Source: Pseudomonas grandcourensis
Lineage (GTDB): Bacteria; Pseudomonadota; Gammaproteobacteria; Pseudomonadales; Pseudomonadaceae
Assembly: GCF_039909015.1 (NCBI RefSeq)
Contig: NZ_CP150919.1
Span: 1-64,000 of the forward strand
DNA: 64,000 nt
Reading direction: 5' to 3'
Part shown: positions 1 through 15,421 of the stretch, in pieces
Position numbering within the stretch: position 1 is the first letter of the stretch
Layout of the letters: the number at the start of each line of letters is the position of its first letter
The notes under the pieces: generated by a model
Databases searched by the model: none
The model's input: only the letters and a program-made list of their open reading frames with translations
Told to the model about the DNA's origin: nothing
Position numbers and translations under genes: made by a program

Positions 1-1521
1 GTGTCAGTGGAACTTTGGCAGCAGTGCGTGGAGCTTTTGCGCGATGAGCTGCCTGCCCAACAATTCAACACTTGGATCCGTCCACTACAGGTCGAAGCCG
101 AAGGCGACGAGTTGCGTGTCTATGCGCCCAATCGTTTTGTTCTGGACTGGGTCAACGAAAAGTATCTGGGGCGTGTTCTCGAATTGCTTGATGAGCACGG
201 CAATGGCATGGCGCCTGCGCTTTCCCTATTAATAGGCAGCAAACGCAGTTCGGCACCCCGTGCCGCGCCCAATGCTCCCTTGGCTGCTGCGGCTTCCCAG
301 GCCCAGGCTGCTCAAGCGCCCGCCAGTCCGCCGCCAGCACCAGCTGCCGCGTCGACCAAGCGTGCGACGCAAAAAGTGGCTGAGGTCACCGAGGAAGAAC
401 CTTCCCGTGACAGCTTCGACCCAATGGCCGGTGCCAGTTCGCAACAGGCACCTGTGCGCGCCGAGCAACGCACCGTGCAGGTCGAAGGTGCGCTCAAGCA
501 CACCAGTTACCTGAACCGCACCTTTACCTTTGAGAATTTCGTCGAAGGTAAATCCAACCAGTTGGCGCGCGCCGCCGCCTGGCAGGTGGCAGACAACCCC
601 AAGCACGGTTACAACCCGCTCTTCCTTTATGGTGGCGTCGGCCTGGGTAAAACCCACTTGATGCATGCTGTGGGTAACCATCTGTTAAAGAAGAACCCGA
701 ATGCCAAGGTGGTGTACCTGCATTCCGAGCGTTTCGTGGCCGACATGGTCAAGGCCCTGCAACTGAACGCGATCAACGAGTTCAAACGCTTCTACCGTTC
801 GGTGGATGCGTTGCTGATCGATGACATTCAGTTCTTCGCCCGCAAGGAACGTTCCCAGGAAGAGTTTTTCCACACCTTCAACGCCCTGCTCGAAGGTGGA
901 CAGCAGGTCATTCTCACCAGTGACCGCTACCCGAAAGAAATCGAAGGGCTTGAAGAGCGCCTCAAATCCCGCTTTGGCTGGGGCCTGACCGTAGCGGTCG
1001 AGCCGCCGGAGCTGGAAACCCGCGTGGCGATCCTGATGAAGAAGGCCGATCAGGCCAAAGTCGAGCTGCCTCACGACGCCGCGTTCTTCATTGCCCAACG
1101 CATTCGCTCCAACGTCCGTGAGCTGGAAGGCGCGCTCAAGCGCGTGATCGCCCACTCGCACTTCATGGGCCGCGATATCACCATCGAGCTGATTCGCGAA
1201 TCCCTTAAGGACTTGTTGGCGTTGCAGGATAAACTGGTATCTGTGGATAACATTCAGCGCACTGTCGCCGAGTACTACAAGATCAAGATCTCCGACTTGC
1301 TGTCCAAACGCCGTTCGCGTTCGGTCGCTCGTCCGCGTCAGGTCGCCATGGCGTTGTCCAAGGAACTGACCAACCACAGCCTGCCGGAAATCGGCGATGT
1401 GTTTGGCGGTCGCGACCATACAACGGTCTTGCACGCGTGCCGCAAGATCAACGAACTTAAGGAATCCGACGCGGACATCCGCGAGGACTACAAGAACCTG
1501 CTGCGTACGCTGACCACTTGA
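1..1521 (+). CDS. dnaA: Chromosomal replication initiator DnaA
   Basis: DnaA binds 9-mer DnaA boxes at oriC, opens the duplex and loads the DnaB helicase. The 506-residue protein begins with GTG (SVELWQQC) and shows all family parts: an N-terminal oligomerisation domain, a low-complexity Ala/Pro linker (about 80-135), an AAA+ core with Walker [10 protein letters not shown] and Walker [10 protein letters not shown], and a C-terminal DNA-binding domain with the [14 protein letters not shown] signature. It is the first gene of dnaA-dnaN-recF-gyrB and is followed by dnaN after 39 bp. The upstream origin region lies outside the window. Length and sequence are ordinary for Pseudomonas. Confidence 0.98.
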   Translation: MSVELWQQCVELLRDELPAQQFNTWIRPLQVEAEGDELRVYAPNRFVLDWVNEKYLGRVLELLDEHGNGMAPALSLLIGSKRSSAPRAAPNAPLAAAASQAQAAQAPASPPPAPAAASTKRATQKVAEVTEEEPSRDSFDPMAGASSQQAPVRAEQRTVQVEGALKHTSYLNRTFTFENFVEGKSNQLARAAAWQVADNPKHGYNPLFLYGGVGLGKTHLMHAVGNHLLKKNPNAKVVYLHSERFVADMVKALQLNAINEFKRFYRSVDALLIDDIQFFARKERSQEEFFHTFNALLEGGQQVILTSDRYPKEIEGLEERLKSRFGWGLTVAVEPPELETRVAILMKKADQAKVELPHDAAFFIAQRIRSNVRELEGALKRVIAHSHFMGRDITIELIRESLKDLLALQDKLVSVDNIQRTVAEYYKIKISDLLSKRRSRSVARPRQVAMALSKELTNHSLPEIGDVFGGRDHTTVLHACRKINELKESDADIREDYKNLLRTLTT

Positions 1522-1560
1522 TGAACACCAGCGCAGCTTATTAAGGCAAGGGACTAGACC

Positions 1561-2664
1561 ATGCATTTCACCATTCAACGCGAAGCCCTGTTGAAACCCC
1601 TGCAACTGGTCGCAGGCGTCGTCGAACGCCGACAGACCTTGCCGGTACTTTCCAACGTGCTGCTGGTTGTCGAAGGCCAGCAATTGTCGCTGACCGGTAC
1701 CGACCTGGAAGTCGAGCTGGTCGGTCGTGTTCAACTCGAAGAGCCGGCGGATCCGGGTTCCATCACTGTGCCGGCGCGCAAGCTGATGGACATCTGCAAA
1801 AGCCTGCCGAACGATGCGCTGATCGACATCAAGGTCGACGAGCAGAAGCTTGTGGTCAAGGCTGGCCGTAGCCGCTTCACCCTGTCGACACTGCCGGCCA
1901 ACGACTTCCCTACCGTGGAAGAAGGCCCGGGTTCGCTGACCTGCAGCCTGGAGCAAAGCAAGCTGCGTCGTCTGATTGAACGCACCAGCTTCGCCATGGC
2001 CCAACAGGACGTGCGTTACTACCTCAACGGCATGCTGCTGGAAGTTTCCGCTGGCGTGATCCGCGCCGTGGCCACCGACGGTCACCGTCTGGCCATGTGC
2101 TCGATGCAGGCCGATATCGGTCAGCCGGATCGTCACCAGGTCATCGTGCCGCGCAAAGGTATCCTCGAACTGGCACGCCTGCTCACCGAACCGGACGGCA
2201 ATGTCAGCATCGTGCTGGGTCAGCACCACATCCGCGCCACCACCGGCGAGTTCACCTTCACTTCGAAGCTGGTCGACGGCAAATTCCCGGACTACGAGCG
2301 TGTTCTGCCTAAAGGTGGCGACAAGCTGGTACTTGGCGATCGCCAGGCTCTGCGCGAAGCGTTCAGCCGTACCGCGATTCTGTCCAACGAGAAGTACCGT
2401 GGTATCCGTCTGCAACTGGCCAGCGGTCAGCTGAAGATCCAGGCGAATAACCCGGAGCAGGAAGAAGCGGAAGAAGAAGTGGGCGTTGAATACAACGGCG
2501 GCTCTCTGGAAATCGGCTTCAACGTGAGCTACCTGCTTGACGTGCTGGGCGTGATGACTACCGAGCAGGTTCGTCTGATCCTGTCCGACTCCAACAGCAG
2601 CGCGCTGGTGCAGGAATCGGATAACGACGACTCTGCCTACGTTGTCATGCCGATGCGTCTGTAA
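1561..2664 (+). CDS. dnaN: DNA polymerase III beta subunit (sliding clamp)
   Basis: The 367-residue beta clamp encircles DNA and tethers polymerase III and other enzymes. The N-terminus MHFTIQREALLKPLQLVAGV and the C-terminus ending YVVMPMRL are the conserved clamp ends; MPMRL closes the third domain next to the hydrophobic partner-binding pocket. The ATG lies 39 bp after dnaA with a purine-rich leader (GGCAAGGGA). Full length, no anomalies. Likely co-transcribed with dnaA and recF. Confidence 0.98.
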   Translation: MHFTIQREALLKPLQLVAGVVERRQTLPVLSNVLLVVEGQQLSLTGTDLEVELVGRVQLEEPADPGSITVPARKLMDICKSLPNDALIDIKVDEQKLVVKAGRSRFTLSTLPANDFPTVEEGPGSLTCSLEQSKLRRLIERTSFAMAQQDVRYYLNGMLLEVSAGVIRAVATDGHRLAMCSMQADIGQPDRHQVIVPRKGILELARLLTEPDGNVSIVLGQHHIRATTGEFTFTSKLVDGKFPDYERVLPKGGDKLVLGDRQALREAFSRTAILSNEKYRGIRLQLASGQLKIQANNPEQEEAEEEVGVEYNGGSLEIGFNVSYLLDVLGVMTTEQVRLILSDSNSSALVQESDNDDSAYVVMPMRL

Positions 2665-2684
2665 TCATGCTCAGCAGAAGCTAG

Positions 2685-6210
<3,526 letters not shown>

Positions 6211-6211
<1 letters not shown>

Positions 6212-6215
6212 TTCC
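6211..6215. repeat. Target-site duplication ATTCC, left copy
   Basis: ATTCC immediately precedes the left terminal TGTCGA and recurs immediately after the right terminal TCGACA at 56603-56607. Five-base duplications are the hallmark of Tn7-family insertion. The first base is the last base of the gyrB TGA. Confidence 0.9.
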
Positions 6216-6264
6216 TGTCGACGGGCGCACTAAATGTCGCACTTGAGCGGAATTAGTGTCGCAT
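6216..6264. repeat. Left (gyrB-proximal) transposon end
   Basis: The terminal TGTCGACGGGCGC is followed by two similar sites, ACTAAATGTCGCAC (6229-6242) and GGAATTAGTGTCGCAT (6249-6264). These resemble the right-end sites and are probably TnsB-binding sites. A further block of related-looking repeats lies at 6507-6569. Confidence 0.82.
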
Positions 6265-6279
6265 CCTAAGACTTGAGAG

Positions 6280-6306
6280 CCCCGGCGAATGCCGGGGTTT
6301 TTCTTT
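6280..6306 (+). terminator. Rho-independent terminator inside left end
   Basis: A 7-bp stem CCCCGGC/GCCGGGG with loop GAAT is followed by TTTTTCTTT. It lies inside the transposon just after gyrB and can end gyrB transcription now that the likely native terminator has been displaced to 56622-56652. Confidence 0.8.
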
Positions 6307-6440
6307 ATAGAGTCTAAGTTTGGACAGGGCCCCTGCTTATCAAAAGCTAGAGAGACGCCAGGCTCTGGGCGCTTTTCGGAGGATTTGATGGGTGAGGTGA
6401 TGGAACATGGTTGTGGTTTCATCGAAACCAACCGCATTAT

Positions 6441-6500
6441 TGCTTGGCTGCTTGGCTGCTTGGCTGCTTGGCTGCTTGGCTGCTTGGCTGCTTGGCTGCT
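6441..6500. repeat. 8-bp tandem repeat TGCTTGGC, 7.5 copies
   Basis: Sixty bases are an uninterrupted perfect array of the octamer TGCTTGGC. It lies in a non-coding part of the left end, between two terminators. Such arrays change copy number by slippage. Confidence 0.95.
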
Positions 6501-6506
6501 GTAGGT

Positions 6507-6569
6507 GGGCAAAGTTAATCACCACATCGGCCAAAATTAAACGGTTCGGTCAAAGTTAATCGTCGCCTA
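6507..6569. repeat. Three degenerate repeats, possible inner TnsB sites
   Basis: GGCAAAGTTAATCACC, GGCCAAAATTAAACGG and GGTCAAAGTTAATCGTCGCC lie about 21 bp apart. The last resembles the end site GGAATTAGTGTCGCAT. They may be internal transposase-binding sites or the end of an older related element. The assignment is inferred from similarity by eye. Confidence 0.45.
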
Positions 6570-6582
6570 GGTTTAAAACAAA

Positions 6583-6620
6583 CCCCCGGTAGATCATCAT
6601 CTGTCGGGGGGGGGCTTTTT
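6583..6620 (+). terminator. Second rho-independent terminator in left end
   Basis: CCCCCG and CGGGGG form a stem around a GTAGATCATCATCTGT loop, followed by GGGCTTTTT. It would insulate the first cargo gene from upstream transcription. No gene is seen between 6212 and 6763. Confidence 0.65.
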
Positions 6621-6763
6621 ATAATCCAATTCTGGGCATATAGCCTATTTAGAAATATGCTCAATGAGAAAGCTCATGCAGTCAGCTGGCAGCTGTTAAA
6701 ATTCCAGAACCTGCGGGGATGAGCAGCCTGACCCTGAATGCACGGACGTTGAAAGGATTGCCG

Positions 6764-9700
6764 ATGCTGAAACTTGAAGACATCAAAAAAGACACACAAG
6801 TAATTGGCATTCAGACCAACGAGATCGTGCGTATCGTTACTGTCGAGCCTGTTGGCGATAACGCCATTACCGTCTATTTCAAGGACAGTCAGGGCCGTCT
6901 GGGCGAGCAGATGTTGTTTCGTTCGGATGAGCTGCGTCTTGAGCTTGCACAGGCAGGTAAACCTTGGGCGTTTGATGCACAGGGTTCTGACTTTAAGCTT
7001 GCTCTCGAAGCCTGGCGCATTCAGCTGGCGTATTTATTTGATCCGATGATGGCGGTGCATACCTCTAACGTCGATCCGCTACCGCACCAGATATCTGCTG
7101 TTTACGAGTCCATGCTTCCTCGCCAGCCGCTACGTTTCGTTCTGGCCGATGATCCTGGTGCCGGTAAGACCATCATGGCTGGTCTGTTGATTCGCGAGCT
7201 ACTGATGCGTGCGGATGCTCGACGTATTCTTGTGGTCTCGCCTGGCTCGCTAACTGAACAATGGCAGGATGAACTGCTAGAAAAATTCGGCGTTAAATTT
7301 GAGGTGTTCAGCCGTGAGAAGCAGGAGCAATGTGCTTCTGGCAATTACTTCGAAGAAAGTAATTTACTCATTGCTCGCCTCGACCAACTGTCTCGCAATG
7401 AGGACTACCAGCAGAAACTCAAGAATACGGAGTGGGATCTGATCATCGTTGACGAGGCCCATAAGCTTTCTGCCAATTACTTCGGAAACAAGGTTAACAA
7501 GACCAAGCGCTTCGAACTCGGCGAGCTTCTGGGCTCCATTACGCGTCATTTTTTGTTGATGACGGCCACGCCGCATAATGGCAAAGAAGAAGACTTTCAG
7601 ATATGGCTGTCGCTTCTCGATGGAGACCGCTTTTACGGAAAGTTCCGCGAGGGCGCACACAAGGTCGATGTTTCCGACATGATGCGCCGCATGGTTAAGG
7701 AGGATTTGTACAAGTTTGACGGTACGAAGCTGTTTCCTGAACGCTTTGCCTATACCGCTAACTACCAACTATCAGACCTGGAAGCGGCGCTGTATCACGA
7801 CGTTACGGACTACGTTCGCAACGAAATGAACCGTGCAGATCGTCTCGACGGCAAGCACAAAAACAACGTTGGGTTTGCTCTTACACAATTGCAGCGACGG
7901 CTAGCTTCTAGCCCTGCGGCTATCTATCAGTCTCTGCTTCGTCGGCGCAAACGGCTCGAGGCGCGCTTAGACGAAGCCAAGCTTATGGCTCGCGGACAGA
8001 GCATTAGTTCGTCGATGGGCGATTACCTGGTAAAAAAACAGATCGACGTTCCGGATAATATCGACGACCTCGAAGAAGAGCTTAGCGCTGACGAATATGA
8101 GATATACGCTGAGCAGCTGGTCGACCAGGCCACAGCTGCGGAGACTATTCCTGAACTAGAGGCTGAGATTTCCATCTTGGCTCACCTCGCTCGTCAGGCG
8201 CAGGTACTGGTAGAGTCTCGCAATGATAAAAAGTGGGAAGAGCTTTCATACCTTCTGCAAGACGCTCCAGAGATGTTCACTAGCAATAGTACGCGGCGCA
8301 AGCTAATCATTTTTACCGAGCACCGTGACACGCTAAATTATTTGATCGAGCGCATTGGCGCCATGCTTGGCCAACCCGAGGCGGTGGTTACCATTCACGG
8401 CGGCACTAATCGTGATGCTCGACGCCAAGTGCAGGAAGAGTTTCGCAATAACCCTAACGTACAGGTGTTGATTGCTACGGATGCTGCTGGTGAAGGCGTC
8501 AACTTGCAGAACGCTAACCTTATGGTCAACTACGACCTACCGTGGAACCCTAATCGCCTAGAGCAGCGCTTTGGTCGTATTCACCGCATCGGTCAGACTG
8601 AGGTTTGCCATCTATGGAATATCGTCGCCAATGAAACTCGAGAAGGCGAAGTGTTCCAGAAGCTATTCGACAAACTTGAAATCGAAAAGAAAGCTCTCGG
8701 CGGTAAAGTGTTTGATGTGCTCGGCGAAGCTTTTGACAACGTCTCACTCAAAGAGTTGCTGATTCAAGCCATTCGCTATGGAGATTCGCCTGAAGTGCGC
8801 GCCAAGCTTACTCAAGTGATTGAGGGCGCACTGGATACCGAGCACCTAAAAGAAATTCTTAGTCGTAACGCTTTGGTCGAGCAGCACATGAGCCTGACTG
8901 ATCTGTATGCAGTCAAGGAAGAGATGGAAAAGGCTGAAGCACGCAAGCTTCAACCCTACTTCATCCGTGCCTTTTTCACTGAAGCGTTCACCACTCTGGG
9001 GGGCGAAATGCGCCCACGGGAAACGGGTCGCTATGAAATTCGTCACGTGCCTGCAGCCCTGCGCGAGCGTGACAGAGTGATTGGTGAAACACGTACACCA
9101 GTGCTCAAGCAGTACGAACGCATCTGCTTTGAAAAGCAGCATGTTCGTCTGCACGGCAAGTCCATGGCTGACCTTATTCATCCTGGCCATCCGTTGATGA
9201 TGGCGAGTACCGATTTGATTCTCTCGGCCCATCGCAGCAAGCTCAAGCAGGGCACGGTGATGGTTGATCCAAATGACGACAGCACAAGTCCGAAAGTCTT
9301 GTTCATGGTTGATCACAGCGTGCGAGAAAATCTGTCTCAAGGCGGCGTACAAACCAAAGTTGTTTCCCGCCGTCTGCAATTTGTCGTCATTGATCAGCAC
9401 GGCAATGCTATTCATGCAGGCTGGGCTCCGCACCTGGATCTGCAGCCGATAGACCAAGCCGATTTGAAGCTGGTCGGTGATGTGCTCAATGCTCCCTGGA
9501 TTACTCAAAACCTCGAAGCTATGGCTCTGAACCATGCTTCAGAACATCTGGTGCCAGAGCACTATCAAGAGGTTAAGTTTCGCCTTGAACGTCAGGCTGA
9601 CAAGATCCTATCGGCGGTTAACGAGCGACTGGTCAAAGAGATCAACTACTGGTCGGATCGTTTCATCAAGCTGAGCGACGATGTCAGTGCGGGCAAGCAG

Positions 9701-10300
9701 CCACGCATGCAGCCGGAAAATGCCCGCCGCCGGGTTGATGAACTCACGGCTCGCCTCAGCCAGCGCAAGCATGAACTGGAGGCCATGAAGAACGTGGTAT
9801 CCAGTACCCCTGTTGTTTTGGGTGGAGCTTTAATTATTCCGGCTGGATTGCTAGCTCAACGCAAAGGGGACAATACTTTCTGTGCCGACGCTGAAGCCCG
9901 CTCGCGTATTGAATGGGCAGCTATGCATGCAGTCATTGCCGCCGAGCAGGCGTTGGGTCACACGATCAAAGATGTCTCTGCGCAAAAGTGTGGCTGGGAC
10001 ATTACTGCTCGCCCCGCAGTGTTGAGCGACGGCAGCATCAAGGATGATCGTCATATCGAGGTAAAGGGTCGAGTCAAAGGCTCGACCACTGTTACTGTTA
10101 CCAAGAACGAAATATTCTCCAGCTTCAACCAAGGCGAAAAATACATACTGGCGATTGTTTTGGTCGATGGCGATCAGGTCGACGGGCCTCACTACATCAA
10201 GTACCCATTCAAGACTGAACCTGAATTTGGTGTGGCCAGCGTCAACTACGACCTGCAAGAACTGCTGATCCGAGCAATTAAACCGGAGGCAAGTTTGTGA
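6764..10300 (+). CDS. SNF2-family helicase with C-terminal DUF3883 domain
   Basis: The 1178-residue protein is an SF2/SNF2 ATPase. It shows Walker [14 protein letters not shown] (K135), DEAH at 230-233, and motifs [15 protein letters not shown]...[10 protein letters not shown]. The C-terminus (about 1040-1150) is DUF3883-like with D-I-T and [10 protein letters not shown], a PD-(D/E)xK-type arrangement. I chose ATG 6764 ([10 protein letters not shown]), with AAAGGATT upstream; an in-frame ATG at 6719 would add 15 residues. Its 3' end overlaps the next reading frame by GTGA. It heads a run with a DUF1156 methylase, DUF262 protein and DUF499 ATPase, a set related to DISARM. A role as phage-DNA translocase is inferred. 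Confidence 0.88.
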   Translation: MLKLEDIKKDTQVIGIQTNEIVRIVTVEPVGDNAITVYFKDSQGRLGEQMLFRSDELRLELAQAGKPWAFDAQGSDFKLALEAWRIQLAYLFDPMMAVHTSNVDPLPHQISAVYESMLPRQPLRFVLADDPGAGKTIMAGLLIRELLMRADARRILVVSPGSLTEQWQDELLEKFGVKFEVFSREKQEQCASGNYFEESNLLIARLDQLSRNEDYQQKLKNTEWDLIIVDEAHKLSANYFGNKVNKTKRFELGELLGSITRHFLLMTATPHNGKEEDFQIWLSLLDGDRFYGKFREGAHKVDVSDMMRRMVKEDLYKFDGTKLFPERFAYTANYQLSDLEAALYHDVTDYVRNEMNRADRLDGKHKNNVGFALTQLQRRLASSPAAIYQSLLRRRKRLEARLDEAKLMARGQSISSSMGDYLVKKQIDVPDNIDDLEEELSADEYEIYAEQLVDQATAAETIPELEAEISILAHLARQAQVLVESRNDKKWEELSYLLQDAPEMFTSNSTRRKLIIFTEHRDTLNYLIERIGAMLGQPEAVVTIHGGTNRDARRQVQEEFRNNPNVQVLIATDAAGEGVNLQNANLMVNYDLPWNPNRLEQRFGRIHRIGQTEVCHLWNIVANETREGEVFQKLFDKLEIEKKALGGKVFDVLGEAFDNVSLKELLIQAIRYGDSPEVRAKLTQVIEGALDTEHLKEILSRNALVEQHMSLTDLYAVKEEMEKAEARKLQPYFIRAFFTEAFTTLGGEMRPRETGRYEIRHVPAALRERDRVIGETRTPVLKQYERICFEKQHVRLHGKSMADLIHPGHPLMMASTDLILSAHRSKLKQGTVMVDPNDDSTSPKVLFMVDHSVRENLSQGGVQTKVVSRRLQFVVIDQHGNAIHAGWAPHLDLQPIDQADLKLVGDVLNAPWITQNLEAMALNHASEHLVPEHYQEVKFRLERQADKILSAVNERLVKEINYWSDRFIKLSDDVSAGKQPRMQPENARRRVDELTARLSQRKHELEAMKNVVSSTPVVLGGALIIPAGLLAQRKGDNTFCADAEARSRIEWAAMHAVIAAEQALGHTIKDVSAQKCGWDITARPAVLSDGSIKDDRHIEVKGRVKGSTTVTVTKNEIFSSFNQGEKYILAIVLVDGDQVDGPHYIKYPFKTEPEFGVASVNYDLQELLIRAIKPEASL

Positions 10301-10772
10301 CACTGAGCAAATTGCGTTTGGAAAGCTACATTTCCGCCATCGCGGTCGTTACCCACAAGGCACTTTCGATTGGGTCAATCTGTTCAGCTCCTGTAACCGT
10401 GCTGAGAGTTGCGGGAAGCACAAGGATAAATGCGGCTATACCCCCGCATACCTCATCAAGCCGGATGTTGATGAGCCGGATGACTATTTCGTATTTGTCA
10501 GTGACGGCACCATAGTGCCTCGCGCCGATTTAAGTCTAGCCCAGCAGCGGGCCACCGAAATACTGCCCATCTTCAATATTGATGCGCAAAATTGCGGTCT
10601 GTGCCATATGTGCTGTTTTGCTATTACTGGCTATCTACAAACCGCTGACGAGCTACGCGAGCTGGCTGAGCACTCCACCGAATCCGATTGGTTGCCGTTA
10701 CTATATAGCGAGCTGGTAGCCAATGCCCATTTGCCTTTTGCCACTGCTAATCGTCACGCCTTTGTTGGTTGA
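10297..10772 (+). pseudogene. Frameshifted HNH-type (TIGR02646/PtuB-like) nuclease remnant
   Basis: A GTG overlapping the helicase stop opens [12 protein letters not shown] and then runs out of register. From 10329 a different frame reads HFRHRGRYPQGTFDWVNLFSSC, then KHKDKCGYTPAYLIKPDVDEP, through to the stop at 10772. Family members typically read YIEHFR at this join; loss of seven bases would explain the shift. The upstream CxxC-containing part of the HNH fold is also missing, so the gene looks inactive. It sits between helicase and methylase genes. The family assignment is by motif recognition. Confidence 0.6.
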
Positions 10773-10789
10773 TAGCAGTTAGGAAGCCC

Positions 10790-13687
10790 ATGTATCCCAT
10801 CAAAACCCCGAAAAAACTGATCGAAGTCGCTCTACCGCTCGATGTCATCAACACAGCTTGCGCCCGTGAAAAGTCCATTCGTCACGGCCATCCTAGTACT
10901 ATGCATCTATGGTGGGCTCGGCGGCCACTGGCTGCGGCTCGTGCCGTCATTTTTGCGCAGATGGTTAATGATCCGGGTGGTGAGCGTGGTTATTACGCCG
11001 GTATGACCAAAGCGCAGGCACAGATCGAGCGCGAGCGATTGTTCAAAATTATCGAAGATTTGGTTCTGTGGGAAAATACTAACAACGAAGAGGTACTTGA
11101 ACGGGCTCGTGCGGAAATCAGAAAAAGCTGGCGTGAAACCTGTGAGCTGAACAAGAGCCATCCTCAGGCAGCCGATCTGTTCAACCCGGAAAAACTTCCG
11201 GGTTTCCATGATCCTTTTGCCGGAGGTGGAGCTATACCATTGGAAGCCCAGCGCCTCGGTTTGGAAAGTTACGCGTCCGACCTTAATCCTGTGGCAGTAA
11301 CCATCAACAAGGCGATGATCGAGATTCCACCGAAGTTCGCCGGACAACCTCCTATAGGGCCTGAAATTGCTGCGAACAAGGGCAGCAAGAAGAGGGCTAC
11401 TCGCGATGTTTTCGAGGACTGGTCGGGCACCAGAGGTCTAGCCGAAGATGTTCGTCGTTATGGAGCTTGGATGCGTGAGCAGGCGCAGCAGCGTATTGGT
11501 CAGCTGTATCCCCCCATAGAGGTGAGCGCTGAAATGGTCGCCGAACGCCCCGAACTGGCTCTTTACCAAGACGAAAAGCTTACTGTGATTGCCTGGCTTT
11601 GGGCTCGTACCGTTCGCAGTCCTAACCCTGCTTTCAATCATTCCGAAGTGCCACTTGTCTCAACATTTGTTCTTTCTAGCAAGACTGGAAAGGAGGTCTA
11701 TGTTGAGCCTGTTATTGATGGTGATAACTATCAATTTACCATCAAAGCAGGTGTGCCTCCCGAGTCTGCAACGAACGGAACTAAGCTGTCACGCGGTGCA
11801 AATTTTCAATGTTTGCTTTCAGACACGCCTATTGAGCCGAAATATATCTATAGCGAAGCTAAGGCTGGGCGTATGGGTGAGCAATTAATGGCAATAGTCG
11901 CGGAAGGTAGTCGCGGTCGAGTGTATCTGGCACCGACTGCGGAGCAAGAAGTAATCGCTCGGCAGGCACAGCCGGAATGGAGACCAAACGTAGAAATGCC
12001 TGAGAATCCACGCTGGTTCTCTCCACCAAACTATGGCCTGACAACCTATGGTGATTTATTTACTCCACGTCAGCTGGTCGCTCTAAACACTTTCTCTGAT
12101 CTGGTGCATGAGGCCATTGCCCGCGTGCAAGATGATGCGCTAAATATTGGTATGGCTGACGATGGCTTAGAGCTTGATAAGGGAGGTTCGGGGGCAGTTG
12201 CGTATGCACAAGCAGTGGGGGTTTACTTGGCGTTGGCAGCAGACAGAATGACTGACTCTCATTCGTCATTGGTATCTTGGACAAATCAACGAGAAACGTT
12301 ACGTAATACATTTGGCAGGCAAGCACTTCCAATGGTATGGGATTTTGCAGAGGCAAATCCATTTTCAGATTCAACAGGGAACTTTACGGGCTCCCTAACT
12401 TGGGTTGAGAAAGCGATTGATAGCTTCCCTGCCTGCCCTGCTGGGTTTGTCAAGCAGTTTGATGCGCAATCCCAGAAAATCAGTGCTGATAAGGTAATTT
12501 CAACTGATCCCCCCTACTACGACAACATTGGTTATGCCGATTTGTCTGACTTTTTCTATGTTTGGTTGAGGAGGACACTGCGGCCTATTTTCCCAGGTCT
12601 GTATGCCACTCTTGCGGTGCCCAAAGCGGAGGAGTTGGTCGCAACTCCCTACCGCCATGGAAACAAAGACAAGGCCGAAGCTTTTTTTCTCGATGGCATG
12701 ACTGCCGCAATGCACAACCTTGCCGAGCAGGGCCATCCCGGCTACCCAGTGACTATTTACTATGCTTTCAAGCAAGCGGAAACCAAAAGTGAAGCAGGAA
12801 CTCACAGCACAGGCTGGGAAACTTTTCTTGCCGCAGTGTTGAAGGCCGGTTTTGCCTTAAGTGGGACTTGGCCTATGCGTACAGAGCGTGGAGGACGCAC
12901 GATTAGTGCAGGTACAAATACCTTGGCTTCTAGCATCATTCTAGTTTGTCGCAGGCGAGCTACTGATGCACCGACCATCTCCCGCCGCGAGTTTATACGG
13001 GAGCTTAACGCCACCCTGCCTGGAGCCCTCCTAGATATGACTCGTGGCGGCGTGAACTCTCCTGTGGCGCCTGTGGACTTATCACAAGCCATCATTGGCC
13101 CAGGCATGGAGGTGTTCAGTAAATACAGCGCAGTCATGGAGGCGGACGGTACGGCTATGAGTGTGCGCAGCGCCTTGCAACTGATCAACCGCTTTCTTGG
13201 TGAAGATGACTTCGACCACGATACTCAGTTCTGTCTTGCTTGGTTCGAACAGCACGGTTGGGCCGAAGGCACGTATGGCGACGCCGATGTATTGGCCCGC
13301 GCCAAGGGAACAAGTGTCGGCGGCTTGGTCGGTGCTGGCGTAGTGGAAAGTGGTGGCGGCGATTTGCGTCTTTTGAAATGGGCTGAGATGCCACGTGACT
13401 GGTCACCAGAAACTGACAGCCGCGTACCAGTTTGGGAAGCCTTGCACCAGATGATCCGCGCCCTCAACCAAGATGACGAAGCAGCTGCCGGTGCCTTGTT
13501 GGCGCGTATGCCTGACAAAACTGCTGACCTTATTGCGCTGACTTACCGCCTCTACACGCTATGCGAGCGCCAAGGTTGGGCTGAAGAGGCTCGCGCCTAT
13601 AACGAACTGCAAGGCGCATGGATCGGCATCGAACAAGCCTCCCATGAAACAGGCCACGTCGGTACTCAAGGGCAGATGGATATCTGA
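10790..13687 (+). CDS. DUF1156 adenine-specific DNA methylase
   Basis: The 965-residue protein starts [18 protein letters not shown] after AGGAAG; an earlier TTG at 10769 is less likely. The N-terminus has the DUF1156 hallmark [19 protein letters not shown]. An SAM-binding motif [18 protein letters not shown] lies near residue 145, and the catalytic DPPY at 573-576 is followed by [19 protein letters not shown]. This layout belongs to N6-adenine methylases of the COG1743 type. In this neighbourhood it probably marks host DNA so that the helicase/nuclease partners spare it. It is followed after 15 bp by the DUF262 gene. Confidence 0.9.
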   Translation: MYPIKTPKKLIEVALPLDVINTACAREKSIRHGHPSTMHLWWARRPLAAARAVIFAQMVNDPGGERGYYAGMTKAQAQIERERLFKIIEDLVLWENTNNEEVLERARAEIRKSWRETCELNKSHPQAADLFNPEKLPGFHDPFAGGGAIPLEAQRLGLESYASDLNPVAVTINKAMIEIPPKFAGQPPIGPEIAANKGSKKRATRDVFEDWSGTRGLAEDVRRYGAWMREQAQQRIGQLYPPIEVSAEMVAERPELALYQDEKLTVIAWLWARTVRSPNPAFNHSEVPLVSTFVLSSKTGKEVYVEPVIDGDNYQFTIKAGVPPESATNGTKLSRGANFQCLLSDTPIEPKYIYSEAKAGRMGEQLMAIVAEGSRGRVYLAPTAEQEVIARQAQPEWRPNVEMPENPRWFSPPNYGLTTYGDLFTPRQLVALNTFSDLVHEAIARVQDDALNIGMADDGLELDKGGSGAVAYAQAVGVYLALAADRMTDSHSSLVSWTNQRETLRNTFGRQALPMVWDFAEANPFSDSTGNFTGSLTWVEKAIDSFPACPAGFVKQFDAQSQKISADKVISTDPPYYDNIGYADLSDFFYVWLRRTLRPIFPGLYATLAVPKAEELVATPYRHGNKDKAEAFFLDGMTAAMHNLAEQGHPGYPVTIYYAFKQAETKSEAGTHSTGWETFLAAVLKAGFALSGTWPMRTERGGRTISAGTNTLASSIILVCRRRATDAPTISRREFIRELNATLPGALLDMTRGGVNSPVAPVDLSQAIIGPGMEVFSKYSAVMEADGTAMSVRSALQLINRFLGEDDFDHDTQFCLAWFEQHGWAEGTYGDADVLARAKGTSVGGLVGAGVVESGGGDLRLLKWAEMPRDWSPETDSRVPVWEALHQMIRALNQDDEAAAGALLARMPDKTADLIALTYRLYTLCERQGWAEEARAYNELQGAWIGIEQASHETGHVGTQGQMDI

Positions 13688-13702
13688 TCAAGGAATTGGA
13701 TT

Positions 13703-15421
13703 ATGCAAAATAAGAAGCTGTCGATCCGAAAAATAGTTTCTTACCTCAATGACTCCGAGTCCGAGGGTGGTGGATTTTGGTTGCCGAACATCCAGCGGCC
13801 TTTCGTTTGGGGTGAGGAACAGCTTAGCCGTCTGTTCGACTCCATCATGCGGGAGTACCCCATCAGCACTCTGCTGGTGTGGAAAACCCGTGAAGAGGTC
13901 AAACACCGCAAGTTCATCGACAACTATCACCGCGATATCAAACTGACTGATTATCGGGTGCCCGATAACACCCGCTCAAAGATGATGGTGCTGGATGGCC
14001 AGCAGCGCCTACAAAGCTTGTTCATCGGTCTGAAAGGCAGCTACAGCGGACGAGAGCTTTATTTTGACGTGCTTAGCGGTGGTGACATGGCGGCACCTGA
14101 AGACATACGTTTTCGCTTCGCCTTTAAGGAGAAAGGCAGTGCTAGATGGCCTTGGGTGCGCTTCAAGGACATGGTGTTTATCAACAACAAACTTGACCTT
14201 CAGATCGTGCAGGAGCTAGCCAAACTCGCCCCTGACGAGTTGACGACGGATGATCAAATTACCTTGCAACTCAATGTCGGACGGGTACGTAAGGAGTTTG
14301 TCAACGATGACAATATTACCTTTCAGGAGTTGGATGGAGTCGACAATCCGGATGCCTACCGGGTGGATGACATCGTCGAAATATTCATTCGAGCCAACTC
14401 CGGTGGCACCAAGCTGGGTAAGTCTGATCTGCTGTTCTCGCTGCTGACCTCTAGTTGGGATGAGGCGGATGGTGAGATTGAGTCCCTGCTGGAAGATCTC
14501 AATCAAGGAGGGTTCGATTTTGATCGTGACTTTGTACTCAAGTGCTGCCTGACCGTTCTCAACAAGGGCGCACGCTATGAGGTAGAGAAGTTCCGCGATG
14601 GCAAAACTAAGGAGGAGATCATTGCCCAGTGGCAGGTAATCGCTGATTCCATCAAGGATGTTCGTGACCTTGTGGTTGCCAAGACCTATATCCGTAGCGA
14701 CAAGGCCCTGCCCTCCTATCTAGCACTAATCCCGCTAATTTATTTTCGCTATCAGTACCCTGAAAAGTTCAAGGCCAAGCCTGGGCTTGCAGAATACTTA
14801 CTCCGTTCGCTTGTCAGTGGTGCCTTTGGCGGTAACCCTGACCAGCTAATCGACAAATTGGTACGTAACATCCAAGAGCAGAATGACTTCGTCACCAGCG
14901 AGGTATTTGGTGTGATCCGAGCCGATGGTCGTAGCCTGGAAATTACCCCTGAAGTGATCTTCAACCAGTATTACGGGTCGCGCTCACTGCACCTATTTTT
15001 CAACCTGTGGTATCGCGACTTCAACTACGCCCCCGCTTTAGGAGCCAATGGCCCTCAGGTCGATCACATCTTCCCGCAAGTCCTGTTGAAGTCAGTCAAG
15101 GACATCAATCCAGACAGCGGCAAGCGTAATATCTTGCATTACCGCGCAGAGCACAGGGATCAGATTGCCAACTGCATGTTGCTGACAGCGGATGAAAACG
15201 GGTTCAACGGCAAGTGTGCAATTTCGCCACATGAATGGTTTGACCGAAGCCGGTTCAATAGCGATCAAGAGCATGCGCAGTATTTAGACATGCACTTAAT
15301 ACCAAAAGATGAAGCACTCTGGCAACTCGATAATTATGGGGCTTTTATCGACGCCCGTAAGCAACTGATTCAGGAAAAATTCAGCTATATGCTGCGTACT
15401 GCTCAGGGAGACCATGTATGA
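13703..15421 (+). CDS. DUF262 and HNH protein (GmrSD-like)
   Basis: The 572-residue protein combines an N-terminal DUF262 (ParB-like) domain ([29 protein letters not shown] at 98-105) with a C-terminal HNH nuclease ([11 protein letters not shown]454-H455, then [15 protein letters not shown]). The same architecture occurs in GmrSD type IV restriction enzymes, where the DUF262 part hydrolyses NTP and the HNH part cuts modified DNA. AAGGAATTGG precedes the ATG. The 3' end overlaps the DUF499 gene (ATGA), so the two are translationally coupled. It probably supplies the nuclease activity of this array (inference). Confidence 0.87.
   Translation: MQNKKLSIRKIVSYLNDSESEGGGFWLPNIQRPFVWGEEQLSRLFDSIMREYPISTLLVWKTREEVKHRKFIDNYHRDIKLTDYRVPDNTRSKMMVLDGQQRLQSLFIGLKGSYSGRELYFDVLSGGDMAAPEDIRFRFAFKEKGSARWPWVRFKDMVFINNKLDLQIVQELAKLAPDELTTDDQITLQLNVGRVRKEFVNDDNITFQELDGVDNPDAYRVDDIVEIFIRANSGGTKLGKSDLLFSLLTSSWDEADGEIESLLEDLNQGGFDFDRDFVLKCCLTVLNKGARYEVEKFRDGKTKEEIIAQWQVIADSIKDVRDLVVAKTYIRSDKALPSYLALIPLIYFRYQYPEKFKAKPGLAEYLLRSLVSGAFGGNPDQLIDKLVRNIQEQNDFVTSEVFGVIRADGRSLEITPEVIFNQYYGSRSLHLFFNLWYRDFNYAPALGANGPQVDHIFPQVLLKSVKDINPDSGKRNILHYRAEHRDQIANCMLLTADENGFNGKCAISPHEWFDRSRFNSDQEHAQYLDMHLIPKDEALWQLDNYGAFIDARKQLIQEKFSYMLRTAQGDHV

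Noticed and set aside
685..2415. Long minus-strand open frame (576 codons) opposite dnaA-dnaN
   Set aside because: It is antisense to two highly conserved genes, has no recognisable domain, and is a codon-bias shadow.
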